In this document: positions 7,688-15,463 of the stretch, one piece after another
Layout: each line of letters begins with the position of its first letter
How positions within the stretch are numbered: the stretch's first letter is position 1
Assembly (NCBI GenBank): GCA_934307185.1
Contig: CAKRCJ010000023.1
Location: 1 to 15,463, forward strand
Reading direction: 5' to 3'
Origin: an uncultured Roseburia sp.
GTDB taxonomy: Bacteria > Bacillota > Clostridia > Lachnospirales > Lachnospiraceae
DNA: 15,463 nucleotides
Program-made: the position numbers and the translations under genes
Notes under the pieces: model-generated
The model's database searches: none
What the model saw: the letters and a program-made list of their open reading frames with translations, nothing else
Told to the model about the DNA's origin: nothing

Positions 7688-8503
7688 CTATCGTTTCAGA
7701 TTGTTTGCCTGCTCTAACATATCATCCGAAGTTGTAATTGCCTTAGAATTGAGCTGATATGCACGTTGTGCGGTAATCAGATTTACCATCTCATCTGCGA
7801 CCTGGACATTGGAGCCTTCAAGGTATCCCTGATGAACTTTACTTGCTGTAAGCCCAGCAGTTGTCGCTTCATTTAAAGGCGCACCGGATGCGGTTGTTTC
7901 TCTTAACAGGTTAGACCCAACCTGGTCTAATCCAGTTGGATTGTTAAACTGATATAGACCTATTCTCTGATTTAAATCTACAAATGTTCCATTATTTGCG
8001 ATATAACCAACCTGTCCATCTGATGTAATCTCTACTTCTGTTTCACTGACTCCATTTGGAATGATAATCGATTTTCCCGTCGAATCTAAAACCGGATATC
8101 CGTCTGAATTAGAAAGTGTCAGGCCATTTGTTCCGATACTCCATGTAAAATTACCATTTCTTGTATAGTAATCCGTACCATCCGCACCACGAACCTGGAA
8201 AAATCCATCTCCCTCAATTGCAAGTGCAGATTTGCTGTCATTCTCTAATAAAGAACCCTGTGTATAAATTGTTGTATTCGATGCGACACGCGTACCAAGC
8301 CCAACCTGTGCCGGAACAGGTTTTTCCTCGCCGTTAGCTGTCGTTGTTCTTGTCTGAATGGTCTGATATAGTAAAGACTTAAATTCTGTCTTCTGTGTCT
8401 TATATGCCGTCGTATTTACATTGGCAATGTTATTAGAAATATTATCTACATTTGTCTGCTGTGCTCTCATTCCGGTCGCAGCAGTATAAAGTGCTCTCAT
8501 CAT
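7688..8503 (-). CDS. flhP: FlhP-type flagellar distal rod protein (FlgG family)
   Basis: The 271-residue protein has the N-terminal rod signature MMRALYTAATGMRAQQ with VDNISNNIANVNTTAYK, a central beta domain with LAIEGDGFFQV and YTRNGNF, and the C-terminal coiled segment LEGSNVQVADEMVNLITAQRAYQLNSKAI. These are the standard D0/D1 parts of FlgE/F/G axial proteins, which polymerise outside the membrane as the flagellar rod. In Bacillus subtilis the genes flhO and flhP lie directly after mbl and encode distal rod subunits; the same position here supports the names. The protein is exported by the flagellar type III apparatus, so it has no cleavable signal. GGAGG lies 11 bases before ATG 8503 and 14 before the next ATG, so the first is preferred. 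It begins 28 bases after flhO. FlgG is the alternative name used in many annotations. Confidence 0.93.
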   Translation of the reverse strand: MMRALYTAATGMRAQQTNVDNISNNIANVNTTAYKTQKTEFKSLLYQTIQTRTTTANGEEKPVPAQVGLGTRVASNTTIYTQGSLLENDSKSALAIEGDGFFQVRGADGTDYYTRNGNFTWSIGTNGLTLSNSDGYPVLDSTGKSIIIPNGVSETEVEITSDGQVGYIANNGTFVDLNQRIGLYQFNNPTGLDQVGSNLLRETTASGAPLNEATTAGLTASKVHQGYLEGSNVQVADEMVNLITAQRAYQLNSKAITTSDDMLEQANNLKR

Positions 8504-8531
8504 AACTTACATTACCTCCAGTTGCCTGTCA

Positions 8532-9326
8532 TTATACTTTTCCAACCTGGTTTACGGTTTTATCAAGTGTCTCATCTACTGTATTGATTACTTTCTGTCC
8601 TGCCTGGAATGCCCTGGCAACTGTAATCATCTTCACCATCTCATCCACAACATTGACATTCGAACCTTCAATACACCCCTGCATCACTTTTGCATCAGAG
8701 GCTGTAATCTGTCCGCCCTGTTCTAAATCGTATAAATTTTCACCATATTTTGCAATATAATTATAATCATCAATATCTACCACACCGATGCTTGCCACCT
8801 GTGCATCATTCTGATAAATGTTGCCAAGCTCATCAATTGTAATTTTTGCATTCGGGTCTAACTGAATTCTGCTGTTTGGGTCTGTATTTAATGCCCCATT
8901 CTGGTCTAATACATAATCGCCGTCTTTTGTCACAAGGTATCCCTGTGTATTAACAACAAATGCACCATCTCTTGTATACTTTACAGATGTCTCTCCATCT
9001 TTATTCGTATAAGCAATTGCAAAAAAGCCATTTCCATCTAATGCTACATCCGTCTCATTATCAGTCACTTTCATACTGCCCTGTGAATAGTCTGTATATG
9101 TCTCACCAAGCTCTACTCCCATGCTGATTGTCCCAAGCCGCTTATTTAAGCCATAACTGGACGTATCTTTAATTTTAATTGCAAGCTCATCTGCAAATGT
9201 CTTGGAAGTTGTTCCTTCTTTTTTGTATCCATTTGTGTCTGCATTTGCCAGGTTATTCGTAAGAACATCTAACCGGTTCTGCTCATTCACCATACCTGTG
9301 TAGGCTGTATATAATCCTTTAATCAT
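8532..9326 (-). CDS. flhO: FlhO-type flagellar rod protein (FlgF/FlgG family)
   Basis: The 264-residue protein opens MIKGLYTAYTGMVNEQNRLD with the family motif VLTNNLANADTNGYKKEG. It contains VALDGNGFFAI and YTRDGAFVVN in the central part and ends with CIEGSNVNVVDEMVKMITVARAFQAGQKVI, the C-terminal helix that builds the D0 coiled coil. It is the paralogue of the following gene and takes the flhO position, directly after mbl and before flhP, as in Bacillus subtilis. It should form part of the rod crossing the peptidoglycan, exported by the flagellar type III system. The start ATG 9326 has AAAGGAG six bases upstream. The 28-base gaps on either side are the same size and hold only ribosome sites, so the genes are one transcript from the mbl promoter. 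The split between FlgF-like and FlgG-like cannot be decided by eye. Confidence 0.92.
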   Translation of the reverse strand: MIKGLYTAYTGMVNEQNRLDVLTNNLANADTNGYKKEGTTSKTFADELAIKIKDTSSYGLNKRLGTISMGVELGETYTDYSQGSMKVTDNETDVALDGNGFFAIAYTNKDGETSVKYTRDGAFVVNTQGYLVTKDGDYVLDQNGALNTDPNSRIQLDPNAKITIDELGNIYQNDAQVASIGVVDIDDYNYIAKYGENLYDLEQGGQITASDAKVMQGCIEGSNVNVVDEMVKMITVARAFQAGQKVINTVDETLDKTVNQVGKV

Positions 9327-9354
9327 GTATTACTCCTTTGTACATGACAAAACA

Positions 9355-10350
9355 TTAATTGTCATCACGTTTTCCAGATAAAAATTCCACATATTTTCCT
9401 GTTCCGATTGCCACACAGGTCATTGGGTCTTCTGCTGTCATGGTATTAATTCCTGTGCGGTCTTCAATCAATTCTTCCAAACCGCGTAACAAAGCGCCAC
9501 CGCCTGTCAGAACGATGCCACGGTCTGCAACGTCTGCTGCTAACTCCGGTGGTGTCTTCTCTAATACGGAATGAACTGCTTCTACAATCTGTAAAGTCGG
9601 TTCGCGGAGCGCTTCCTCTGTCTCCTCGGAAGATACTGTCACGGTCTTTGGCAGACCTGTTACAAGATTACGTCCACGCACATCCATTGTCTCGGCCTGT
9701 GCAAGTGGAAAACAGCTTCCTATCTTAATCTTAATATCTTCTGCAGTTCTCTCACCGATTAAAAGATTGTGTTTCTTTCTCATGTAACGGACGATTGCCT
9801 CATCAAAATCATCACCGGCAATCTTAACGGATGTGCTTACAACAGAGCCACCCAAAGAAATGACTGCAATATCTGCTGTACCACCGCCAATATCTACAAT
9901 CATATTACCACAAGGTCTTGCAATATCAATTCCTGCGCCGATTGCTGCTGCAATTGGCTCCTCTATAATAGAAACTTCTCTTGCACCTGCCTGATAAGTT
10001 GCATCTTCAACGGCTTTCTTCTCAACCTCTGTTACCCCGCTTGGTACGCAGACGCTTATTCTCGGCTTACGGAAGGTCTTCTTGCCAAGTGCTTTCTGAA
10101 TAAAATACTTAATCATCTTCTCAGTTACCGTATAATCAGAAATAACACCCTGTCTTAACGGTCTGACTGCAACGATGTTCCCCGGTGTTCTTCCAAGCAT
10201 CAGCCGTGCTTCTTCTCCGATTGCTTTAATCTTATTTGTATCGCGGTCAAAGGCAACTACGGATGGTTCTTTTAACACAACTCCTTTGCCTTTAATATAT
10301 ACTAATATACTGGCGGTACCCAAATCGATACCAATATCTGTGCTCATCAT
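9355..10350 (-). CDS. mbl: Mbl, MreB-family bacterial actin
   Basis: The 331-residue protein carries the actin/Hsp70 ATPase motifs: phosphate-1 DIGIDLGTAS at 5-14, phosphate-2 VDIGGGTAD at 152-160, and the adenosine motif VLTGGGALL at 280-288, plus GERTAEDIKIKIG typical of MreB/Mbl. MreB-type filaments lie under the membrane and steer the lateral wall synthesis machinery, keeping cells rod-shaped. It is named Mbl rather than MreB because it is followed by flhO and flhP, the Bacillus mbl arrangement, and not by mreC and mreD. The Bacillus neighbour spoIIID is not present upstream; uvrA is there instead. ATG 10350 is followed at once by a second ATG at 10347, and the GGGG site lies 12 or 15 bases away, so either start is possible. 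A strong sigma-A promoter (10483-10510) gives a leader of about 125 bases. Confidence 0.95.
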   Translation of the reverse strand: MMSTDIGIDLGTASILVYIKGKGVVLKEPSVVAFDRDTNKIKAIGEEARLMLGRTPGNIVAVRPLRQGVISDYTVTEKMIKYFIQKALGKKTFRKPRISVCVPSGVTEVEKKAVEDATYQAGAREVSIIEEPIAAAIGAGIDIARPCGNMIVDIGGGTADIAVISLGGSVVSTSVKIAGDDFDEAIVRYMRKKHNLLIGERTAEDIKIKIGSCFPLAQAETMDVRGRNLVTGLPKTVTVSSEETEEALREPTLQIVEAVHSVLEKTPPELAADVADRGIVLTGGGALLRGLEELIEDRTGINTMTAEDPMTCVAIGTGKYVEFLSGKRDDN

Positions 10351-10397
10351 ATTTGCGATGTTCCCCTTTCTGGAATTGATTGCTATTTATGTCAATA

Positions 10398-10449
10398 TTT
10401 TCCATGAAAAAAAGCATGGAAAAACGTTTTATCAAAAATGGCGTAAAAC
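10398..10449 (-). promoter_or_regulatory. Hairpins in the mbl leader
   Basis: Within the leader, TTTTCCATG (10398-10406) pairs with CATGGAAAA (10415-10423), a perfect 9-bp stem with an 8-base loop. Just upstream in the transcript, GTTTTA (minus 10449-10444) can pair with TAAAAC (minus 10431-10426). Neither is followed by a U-tract, so they are not terminators as they stand; the stronger stem ends about 50 bases before the mbl start. I recognise no riboswitch class. They may affect message stability or translation. Confidence 0.4.
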
Positions 10450-10482
10450 TTCATTCAATCATATTTTTACATATTCAGTCTT

Positions 10483-10510
10483 ATTATATACAAAAACTTA
10501 GATTTTTCAA
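10483..10510 (-). promoter_or_regulatory. Sigma-A promoter of the mbl-flhO-flhP-flgJ operon
   Basis: Read on the minus strand, TTGAAA (10510-10505) is separated by 16 bases from a perfect TATAAT (10488-10483). Directly upstream is a long A-run (10511-10518 on the plus strand is T) and further A/T tracts, resembling an UP element. Transcription would begin near 10476. No FliA (sigma-28) type sequence is seen, so these rod genes appear to be driven by the housekeeping factor together with the cell-shape gene. Confidence 0.8.
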
Positions 10511-10640
10511 AGTTTTTTTTCTAAAAATACGCAATTTCTCAGAAAAATAAGATTTTTTTAATATTTTAATTTTTATTATGATTTTTTCATTTTTTCATCA
10601 CAAAATCGTCACATTTATATTTTATATTACATAATGTACT
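10511..10640. other. AT-rich intergenic block between mbl promoter and candidate small RNA
   Basis: This part of the 407-base space between mbl and uvrA is almost entirely A and T, with repeated T-runs such as TTTTTTCAT next to TTTTTCAT around 10582-10598. There is no open frame with a ribosome site. On the plus strand GTCACA (10608-10613) lies 16 bases before CATAAT (10630-10635), a possible but weak promoter. Otherwise I see only UP-element-like tracts for the mbl promoter. Confidence 0.5.
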
Positions 10641-10641
10641 A

Positions 10642-10671
10642 GCTAATATGACTTTTGAAGTCGGCTAATAT
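10642..10671. repeat. Direct repeat GCTAATAT around a small dyad
   Basis: GCTAATAT occurs at 10642-10649 and again at 10664-10671, exactly 22 bases apart (about two helical turns). Between them lies the inverted repeat GACTT-TTG-AAGTC (10650-10662). The second copy overlaps a TATAAT (10669-10674, plus strand). The spacing is like that of an operator bound by a dimer, but no regulator can be named. Confidence 0.45.
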
Positions 10672-10679
10672 AATTTTTC

Positions 10680-10762
10680 ATAACTCATGCTTTCCGGATA
10701 TTTCGGTATCCGGGAAGCACTCCCCGAAATTTAAAGCACCCATTCAGGGTGCTTTTTTTATT
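10680..10762 (+). ncRNA. Candidate structured small RNA on the plus strand
   Basis: A 13-bp hairpin (10688-10700 with 10707-10719, loop TTTCGG, one wobble) is followed by a C-rich linker CTCCCC (10720-10725) and then a plus-strand terminator ending in seven T. The hairpin loop region ATTTCGG (10700-10706) is exactly complementary to CCGAAAT (10724-10730), allowing a pseudoknot. TATAAT at 10669-10674 is placed to start a transcript near 10681, though its -35 (ATGACT at 10648, spacing 15) is poor. The C-rich linker resembles the seed of Gram-positive small RNAs that bind Shine-Dalgarno sequences. No plus-strand gene precedes the terminator, which is the main reason for suspecting an RNA. The alternative is that the two hairpins serve only as the uvrA terminator on the other strand. 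Confidence 0.35.
10733..10762 (+). terminator. Strong intrinsic terminator, plus orientation, at the uvrA 3' end
   Basis: AAAGCACCC (10733-10741) pairs with GGGTGCTTT (10747-10755) around the loop ATTCA, followed on the plus strand by TTTTATTT. The T-tract overlaps the uvrA stop codon (10758-10760). On the minus strand the stem is followed only by AAATTTCGGGG, a weak tail, so it may end uvrA transcripts less efficiently while acting well on plus-strand transcription. It could be bidirectional. Confidence 0.75.
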
Positions 10763-13601
10763 TCTTCTGAAGATATTTTTTTACATACTGTCCAGTATAG
10801 GATTTTTTTACCTTTGCGATCTCCTCCGGTGTTCCGGTTGCAACCACAGTTCCGCCACCGTCTCCGCCTTCCGGTCCCATGTCAATAATATAATCGGCTG
10901 TTTTTATCACATCAAGATTATGCTCAATGACAACTACGGTATTGCCGCCATCGGAAAGTCTTCGTAAAATCTCGATAAGCTTATGCACATCTGCAAAATG
11001 AAGTCCGGTTGTCGGTTCGTCTAAAATATAAATCGTTTTTCCTGTACTTCTCTTGCTTAGTTCTGTCGCAAGCTTAATCCGCTGTGCCTCTCCACCGGAT
11101 AACTCTGTAGACGGCTGTCCAAGCTTCACATAAGAAAGTCCCACATCATATAACGTCTGGATTTTGCGTTCAATAGATGGTACATTTCTAAAAAATTCCA
11201 GTGCTTCCTCTACGGTCATATCCAAAACATCATAAATGCTTTTTCCTTTATATTTTACTTCGAGAGTCTCTCTGTTATACCTTTTTCCCTCACATACCTC
11301 ACATGGAACATACACATCCGGCAAAAAGTGCATCTCAATCTTTATAATTCCGTCTCCGGAGCATGCCTCGCAGCGTCCGCCTTTTACATTAAAGCTGAAA
11401 CGTCCTTTTTTATAACCTTTTGCCTTTGCATCCGGTGTTCCGGCAAACAGGTCACGAATCATATCAAACACTCCGGTATAAGTTGCCGGATTGGAACGCG
11501 GTGTTCTTCCAATCGGGGACTGGTCAATGTCAATCACTTTGTCTAGCTGCTCTAATCCAAGAATATCATCATGTTCCCCCGGAATACATCTGGCGCGGTT
11601 TAAATCCCTTGCAAGATGTTTATACAGAATTTCATTCGTCAGGGAGCTTTTTCCCGAACCGGAGACACCGGTAATACAGGTCATAACCCCAAGTGGAATA
11701 TCCACATCAATATTTTTCAGATTGTTCTCCCGTGCACCTTTTACTGTGATAAATCCAGTCGGTTTTCTCCGCTCAGCCGGAACCGGGATTTTAATCTTTC
11801 CACTTAAATAGGCTCCGGTAATAGAGGCTGGATTTTTCATAATTTCTTCCGCTGTTCCGCAGGCAACGACCTGTCCACCGTGAGAGCCTGCTCCTGGTCC
11901 GATATCCACAATATAATCTGCCGCGCGCATCGTATCCTCGTCATGCTCCACAACAATGAGCGTATTTCCTATATCACGCAAATTCATCAGCGCTCCTAAC
12001 AGTTTATCGTTATCCCTCTGGTGAAGCCCGATAGACGGCTCATCTAAAATATAGGCAACTCCGACAAGACCGGAACCAATCTGTGTCGCAAGACGAATTC
12101 GCTGCGCCTCTCCTCCGGATAATGTTCCCGTCGCTCTCGACAATGACAGATAATCTAATCCGACTTCATTCAAAAATCCAACCCTTGCACGGATTTCTTT
12201 CAAAATCTGGTCTCCGATAAGATGCTGCTGTTTTGTCAGTTCCATATTGTCAACAAAAGTTTTCAAATTCTTCACAGACATGGAAGTCATCTCATAAATA
12301 TTTTTGCCTGCAACTGTCACTGCCAAAGATTCCGGTTTCAGACGCTGTCCGTGGCATGCCTCACACGGCGTAATGCGCATAAACTGCTCATACTCTGCTT
12401 TCATGATTTCAGAACCAGTCTCCCTGTACTTTCTCTGGACATTGCGGATGAGTCCTTCAAAAGCAACATCATACACGCCTTCTCCACGCTGCCCTTTATA
12501 ATGAACCTTTAACTCTTTTCCGTTCGTTCCGTGAATAATGACATCTTTGATTTCTTTCGGATACTGTTCAAACGGTGTATCAAGTGAAAAATGGTACTCT
12601 TCGGTCAGAGCCTTTAAAATCGCATAGGTAAAGCTGTTCTTATCCGTGCAGGACTGCCAGCCCATCACCTGGATTGCCCCCTCGGAAATACTTAATTTCT
12701 TATCCGGTATCATGAGGTCAATATCAAATTCCATCTTATAACCAAGTCCGAAACATGTCGGGCAGGCACCAAACGGATTGTTAAAGGAAAAGCTTCTCGG
12801 CTCCACCTCATCAATACTGATGCCGCAGTCCGGACAGGAAAAGCTTTCCGAAAACTGGATTGGCTCTCCATCAATAACATCGACAATCATCAACCCGTCT
12901 GCAAGCTGCAATACATTCTCAATGGAGTCTGTCAGACGCTTTTCAATGCCCGGCTTTACCATCAGGCGGTCTACCACGATCTCAATGTTGTGTTTTTTAT
13001 TTTTCTCTAATTTAATCTCTTCCGATAATTCGTAAAGATTGCCATCTACAACGACACGGACATAACCGCTTTTCTTTGCCTGCTCAAAAAACTTCTGGTG
13101 TTCTCCTTTACGTCCCCTGACAACCGGTGCCAAAAGCTGTATCTTTGTGCGCTCCGGCAGCTCCATAATCTGGTCTACCATCTGGTCTACTGTCTGCTTT
13201 TTAATTTCTTTTCCACATTTCGGGCAATGCGGGGTTCCAATTCGTGCATATAATAAACGGAAATAATCATAAATTTCTGTCACTGTTCCAACGGTGGAAC
13301 GTGGATTACGGTTGGTTGATTTCTGGTCAATGGAAATTGCCGGGGAAAGTCCTTCGATTTTTTCCACATTTGGTTTTTCCATCTGTCCTAAGAACTGTCT
13401 CGCATAGGAAGATAGCGATTCCATATATCTTCTCTGTCCCTCTGCATATATCGTATCAAATGCAAGAGACGACTTTCCGGAACCGGATAAACCGGTCAAT
13501 ACAACAAATTCATCTCTTGGAATATCCACATCAATATTTTTCAAATTATGTTCATTTGCACCGCGTATTTTAATATATTTACGGTTCTCTGATGTTTTCA
13601 T
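10758..13601 (-). CDS. uvrA: UvrA, excision nuclease subunit A
   Basis: UvrA scans DNA for bulky lesions as a dimer and loads UvrB in nucleotide excision repair. The 947-residue protein has the full duplicated ABC layout: Walker [10 protein letters not shown] at 37-45 and GVSGSGKSS at 645-653, signatures LSGGEAQ at 494-500 and 834-840, Walker B ILDEP at 518-522 and 859-863. Zinc modules are seen at C256/C259/C280/C283 and C744/C747/C767/C770; CPKCG at 126-130 and CEACHG at 413-418 are further cysteine pairs. Length is typical of the family and I see no frameshift or missing motif. The start ATG 13601 is the one expected from homologues; AGAAAGG lies 12 bases upstream, slightly far. It follows uvrB by 74 bases on the same strand, the common uvrBA order. 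No promoter or LexA-type box is clear in that gap, so uvrA is probably transcribed from uvrB. Confidence 0.98.
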   Translation of the reverse strand: MKTSENRKYIKIRGANEHNLKNIDVDIPRDEFVVLTGLSGSGKSSLAFDTIYAEGQRRYMESLSSYARQFLGQMEKPNVEKIEGLSPAISIDQKSTNRNPRSTVGTVTEIYDYFRLLYARIGTPHCPKCGKEIKKQTVDQMVDQIMELPERTKIQLLAPVVRGRKGEHQKFFEQAKKSGYVRVVVDGNLYELSEEIKLEKNKKHNIEIVVDRLMVKPGIEKRLTDSIENVLQLADGLMIVDVIDGEPIQFSESFSCPDCGISIDEVEPRSFSFNNPFGACPTCFGLGYKMEFDIDLMIPDKKLSISEGAIQVMGWQSCTDKNSFTYAILKALTEEYHFSLDTPFEQYPKEIKDVIIHGTNGKELKVHYKGQRGEGVYDVAFEGLIRNVQRKYRETGSEIMKAEYEQFMRITPCEACHGQRLKPESLAVTVAGKNIYEMTSMSVKNLKTFVDNMELTKQQHLIGDQILKEIRARVGFLNEVGLDYLSLSRATGTLSGGEAQRIRLATQIGSGLVGVAYILDEPSIGLHQRDNDKLLGALMNLRDIGNTLIVVEHDEDTMRAADYIVDIGPGAGSHGGQVVACGTAEEIMKNPASITGAYLSGKIKIPVPAERRKPTGFITVKGARENNLKNIDVDIPLGVMTCITGVSGSGKSSLTNEILYKHLARDLNRARCIPGEHDDILGLEQLDKVIDIDQSPIGRTPRSNPATYTGVFDMIRDLFAGTPDAKAKGYKKGRFSFNVKGGRCEACSGDGIIKIEMHFLPDVYVPCEVCEGKRYNRETLEVKYKGKSIYDVLDMTVEEALEFFRNVPSIERKIQTLYDVGLSYVKLGQPSTELSGGEAQRIKLATELSKRSTGKTIYILDEPTTGLHFADVHKLIEILRRLSDGGNTVVVIEHNLDVIKTADYIIDMGPEGGDGGGTVVATGTPEEIAKVKKSYTGQYVKKYLQKK

Positions 13602-13675
13602 AAAAATGCCATACCTTTCTGTGCTTTGGATTTCAAACTGCTATCCTGTATTTCTTATTATGATACAATTTAGCT

Positions 13676-15463
13676 TTACAAATTCTCTAACATAGTTTTT
13701 AACTGTATCATCTGGTCTCTGTATTCTGCCGCTGCCTCGAAGTTCAAATCTGCTGCCGCCTTCTTCATCTTCTTCTGAATATCCGCAATCAGCTTTGTAA
13801 GTTCTTCCTTGTTCATGGACTCCGGATCTTTCCTGAAGTTTAATTCTTCTTTTGCAACCTTTTTCGATACACTGATTAATTCACGGACAGACTTCTGAAT
13901 TGTCTTTGGTGTGATATTATGTTCCTTATTATATTCCTGCTGGATTTTCCGACGGCGTTCTGTCTCATTAATCGCATTCCGCATGGACTCGGTAATCTTG
14001 TCTGCATACATAATAACGTGTCCTTCGCTGTTACGCGCCGCACGTCCAATCGTCTGGATAAGTGATGTCTCGGAACGTAAAAATCCTTCTTTGTCCGCAT
14101 CTAAAATCGCAACCAGCGTAATCTCCGGAATATCAAGACCTTCCCTCAAAAGGTTAATTCCAACTAACACATCAAATACGTCTAACCGCAGATCACGGAT
14201 AATCTCTGCGCGCTCTAATGTATCAATATCAGAGTGCAGATATTTCACTCGAATTCCAAGCTCTTTCATGTAGTCTGTCAAATCTTCTGCCATTCTTTTG
14301 GTCAGAGTTGTAATCAATACTTTATTCTTCTTCGCCGTCTCTTTATTGACTTCGCTAATCAAATCATCAATCTGTCCCTCCACCGGACGTACAACCACCT
14401 CCGGGTCAAGAAGGCCGGTCGGTCTTATAATCTGCTCTGCACGGAGCAGCTCATGTTCCTCTTCATACGTATTCGGCGTTGCAGAAACAAAAAGCATCTG
14501 GTCGATTTTGCTTTCAAATTCTTCAAAATTCAAAGGCCTGTTGTCTTTTGCAGACGGAAGCCTGAAACCATAATCTACAAGCGTTGACTTTCTCGACTGG
14601 TCTCCCGCATACATACCTCCAATCTGTGGAATGGTGATATGCGATTCATCTACTATAATAAGAAAATCATCTTTAAAATAATCCATTAATGTATGCGGTG
14701 TTGCCCCTGCCGGAAGCCCTGCCAGGTGTCTCGAATAATTCTCAATTCCACTGCAGAAGCCGGTTTCTTTTAACATCTCGATATCAAAATTTGTCCTCTC
14801 TGCGATCCGCTGTGCCTCTAACAGCTTATCCTCACCTTTAAAATACTTTACCCGCTCTTCTAACTCCGCTTCAATGTTCACACACGCTTTCTGGATTTTC
14901 TCCATCGGAACTACATAGTGGGAAGCCGGAAAAACTGCAAAATGCTCCAGACTACACTTCACTTCCCCAGTCAGTACATCAATCTCTGTAATACGGTCAA
15001 TTTCATCTCCGAAAAATTCTATCCGTATTGCCGTATCACTGTAGTTTGCCGGAAAAATTTCTATAGTATCCCCTCTCACACGGAACGTACCACGGTGGAA
15101 ATCCATATCATTTCTTGTATACTGAATATCTACCAAAGCACGGATAACCTCATCCCTGTCCTTTTCCATACCGGGACGCAGCGATACCATCATACCAAGG
15201 TAATCTTCCGGGCTGCCCAAGCCATAAATACAGGAAACAGATGCAATAACGATAACATCTTTCCGCTCTACCAACGCTGCCGTGGCAGATAGCCGCAGTT
15301 TGTCTATCTCCTCGTTGATTGCGGAATCTTTCGCAATGTAAGTATCCGTCTGCGGTACATATGCTTCCGGCTGATAATAATCATAATAGGAGACAAAATA
15401 CTCTACCGCATTCTCCGGGAAAAACTCTTTAAATTCCCCATAAAGCTGTGCCGCCAGTGTCTT
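13676..15463 (-). CDS. uvrB: UvrB, excision nuclease subunit B (N-terminus cut by window edge)
   Basis: The frame is open from the edge (starting [15 protein letters not shown]) to the stop at 13676, giving 595 residues; by comparison with the family about 65 N-terminal residues, including Walker A, lie outside. UvrB verifies damage after delivery by UvrA and recruits UvrC. Visible parts are the DNA-gripping beta-hairpin ([13 protein letters not shown]), the UvrA-binding domain with the RGD.IEIFPA region, the DEAD-like box [17 protein letters not shown], helicase motif [11 protein letters not shown], and the C-terminal UVR domain ([22 protein letters not shown]) that contacts UvrC. An internal TTG at 15274 is not the start: the protein clearly continues upstream with conserved sequence. 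One difference from the E. coli type is TYIAKDS where TFIEKDA is usual, an alanine replacing glutamate after the hairpin. The promoter is outside the window. Confidence 0.97.
   Translation of the reverse strand, partial: KTLAAQLYGEFKEFFPENAVEYFVSYYDYYQPEAYVPQTDTYIAKDSAINEEIDKLRLSATAALVERKDVIVIASVSCIYGLGSPEDYLGMMVSLRPGMEKDRDEVIRALVDIQYTRNDMDFHRGTFRVRGDTIEIFPANYSDTAIRIEFFGDEIDRITEIDVLTGEVKCSLEHFAVFPASHYVVPMEKIQKACVNIEAELEERVKYFKGEDKLLEAQRIAERTNFDIEMLKETGFCSGIENYSRHLAGLPAGATPHTLMDYFKDDFLIIVDESHITIPQIGGMYAGDQSRKSTLVDYGFRLPSAKDNRPLNFEEFESKIDQMLFVSATPNTYEEEHELLRAEQIIRPTGLLDPEVVVRPVEGQIDDLISEVNKETAKKNKVLITTLTKRMAEDLTDYMKELGIRVKYLHSDIDTLERAEIIRDLRLDVFDVLVGINLLREGLDIPEITLVAILDADKEGFLRSETSLIQTIGRAARNSEGHVIMYADKITESMRNAINETERRRKIQQEYNKEHNITPKTIQKSVRELISVSKKVAKEELNFRKDPESMNKEELTKLIADIQKKMKKAAADLNFEAAAEYRDQMIQLKTMLENL

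Noticed and set aside
10367..10395. Second mbl promoter from a perfect TTGACA at 10395-10390 (minus)
   Set aside because: The position expected for the -10 reads CAGAAA and nearby bases offer no substitute.
13601..13615. Tiny four-codon frame ATG GCA TTT TTA TGA whose stop overlaps the uvrA start
   Set aside because: Its ATG is only one or two bases from the AGAAAGG site, too close for initiation, so it is probably chance.
13602..13675. SOS (LexA) box or separate promoter before uvrA
   Set aside because: I found no GAAC-N4-GTTC type site and no matched promoter boxes in the 74-base gap.

Overview
The window looks like a chromosomal segment of a motile, low-to-moderate GC Firmicute, most likely Lachnospiraceae (Roseburia / Eubacterium rectale type). 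This is inferred from the AT-rich codon use, AGGAGG-type ribosome binding sites, the Bacillus-like order mbl-flhO-flhP, the comF-yvyF pair, and the cdaA-cdaR pair. Every gene I can support lies on the minus strand, so transcription runs from position 15463 towards 1. There are no insertion sequences, tRNAs, rRNAs, CRISPR arrays or prophage genes.

Reading in the direction of transcription: (1) 15463-10758 holds uvrB (N-terminus beyond the edge) and uvrA, two of the three components of the UvrABC nucleotide excision repair nuclease. (2) 10757-10351 is the only long non-coding stretch. It holds a plus-strand terminator preceded by a strong hairpin (a possible small RNA), an AT-rich block, and a good sigma-A promoter with a leader of about 125 bases for the next operon. 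(3) 10350-7241 is an operon of mbl (MreB-family actin), flhO and flhP (distal flagellar rod proteins) and a short rod-binding FlgJ-type protein, closed by a 15-bp terminator hairpin. (4) 7129-3687 holds recD2 (helicase), comF (phosphoribosyltransferase-like competence protein) and yvyF (small zinc-finger flagellar operon protein), closed by a second terminator. (5) 3627-1 starts with a near-consensus promoter. It drives two small-to-medium membrane proteins I cannot name, then cdaA (c-di-AMP synthase) and cdaR (its YbbR-domain regulator, C-terminus beyond the edge).

Most of the window is ordinary core genome with recognisable products. The least explained parts are the two unnamed membrane proteins that open the c-di-AMP operon, and the structured element at 10640-10762, which has a loop able to pair with a downstream segment, a C-rich linker and a strong terminator facing away from any annotated gene. 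I see no clear sign of a wholly new defence or metabolic system.
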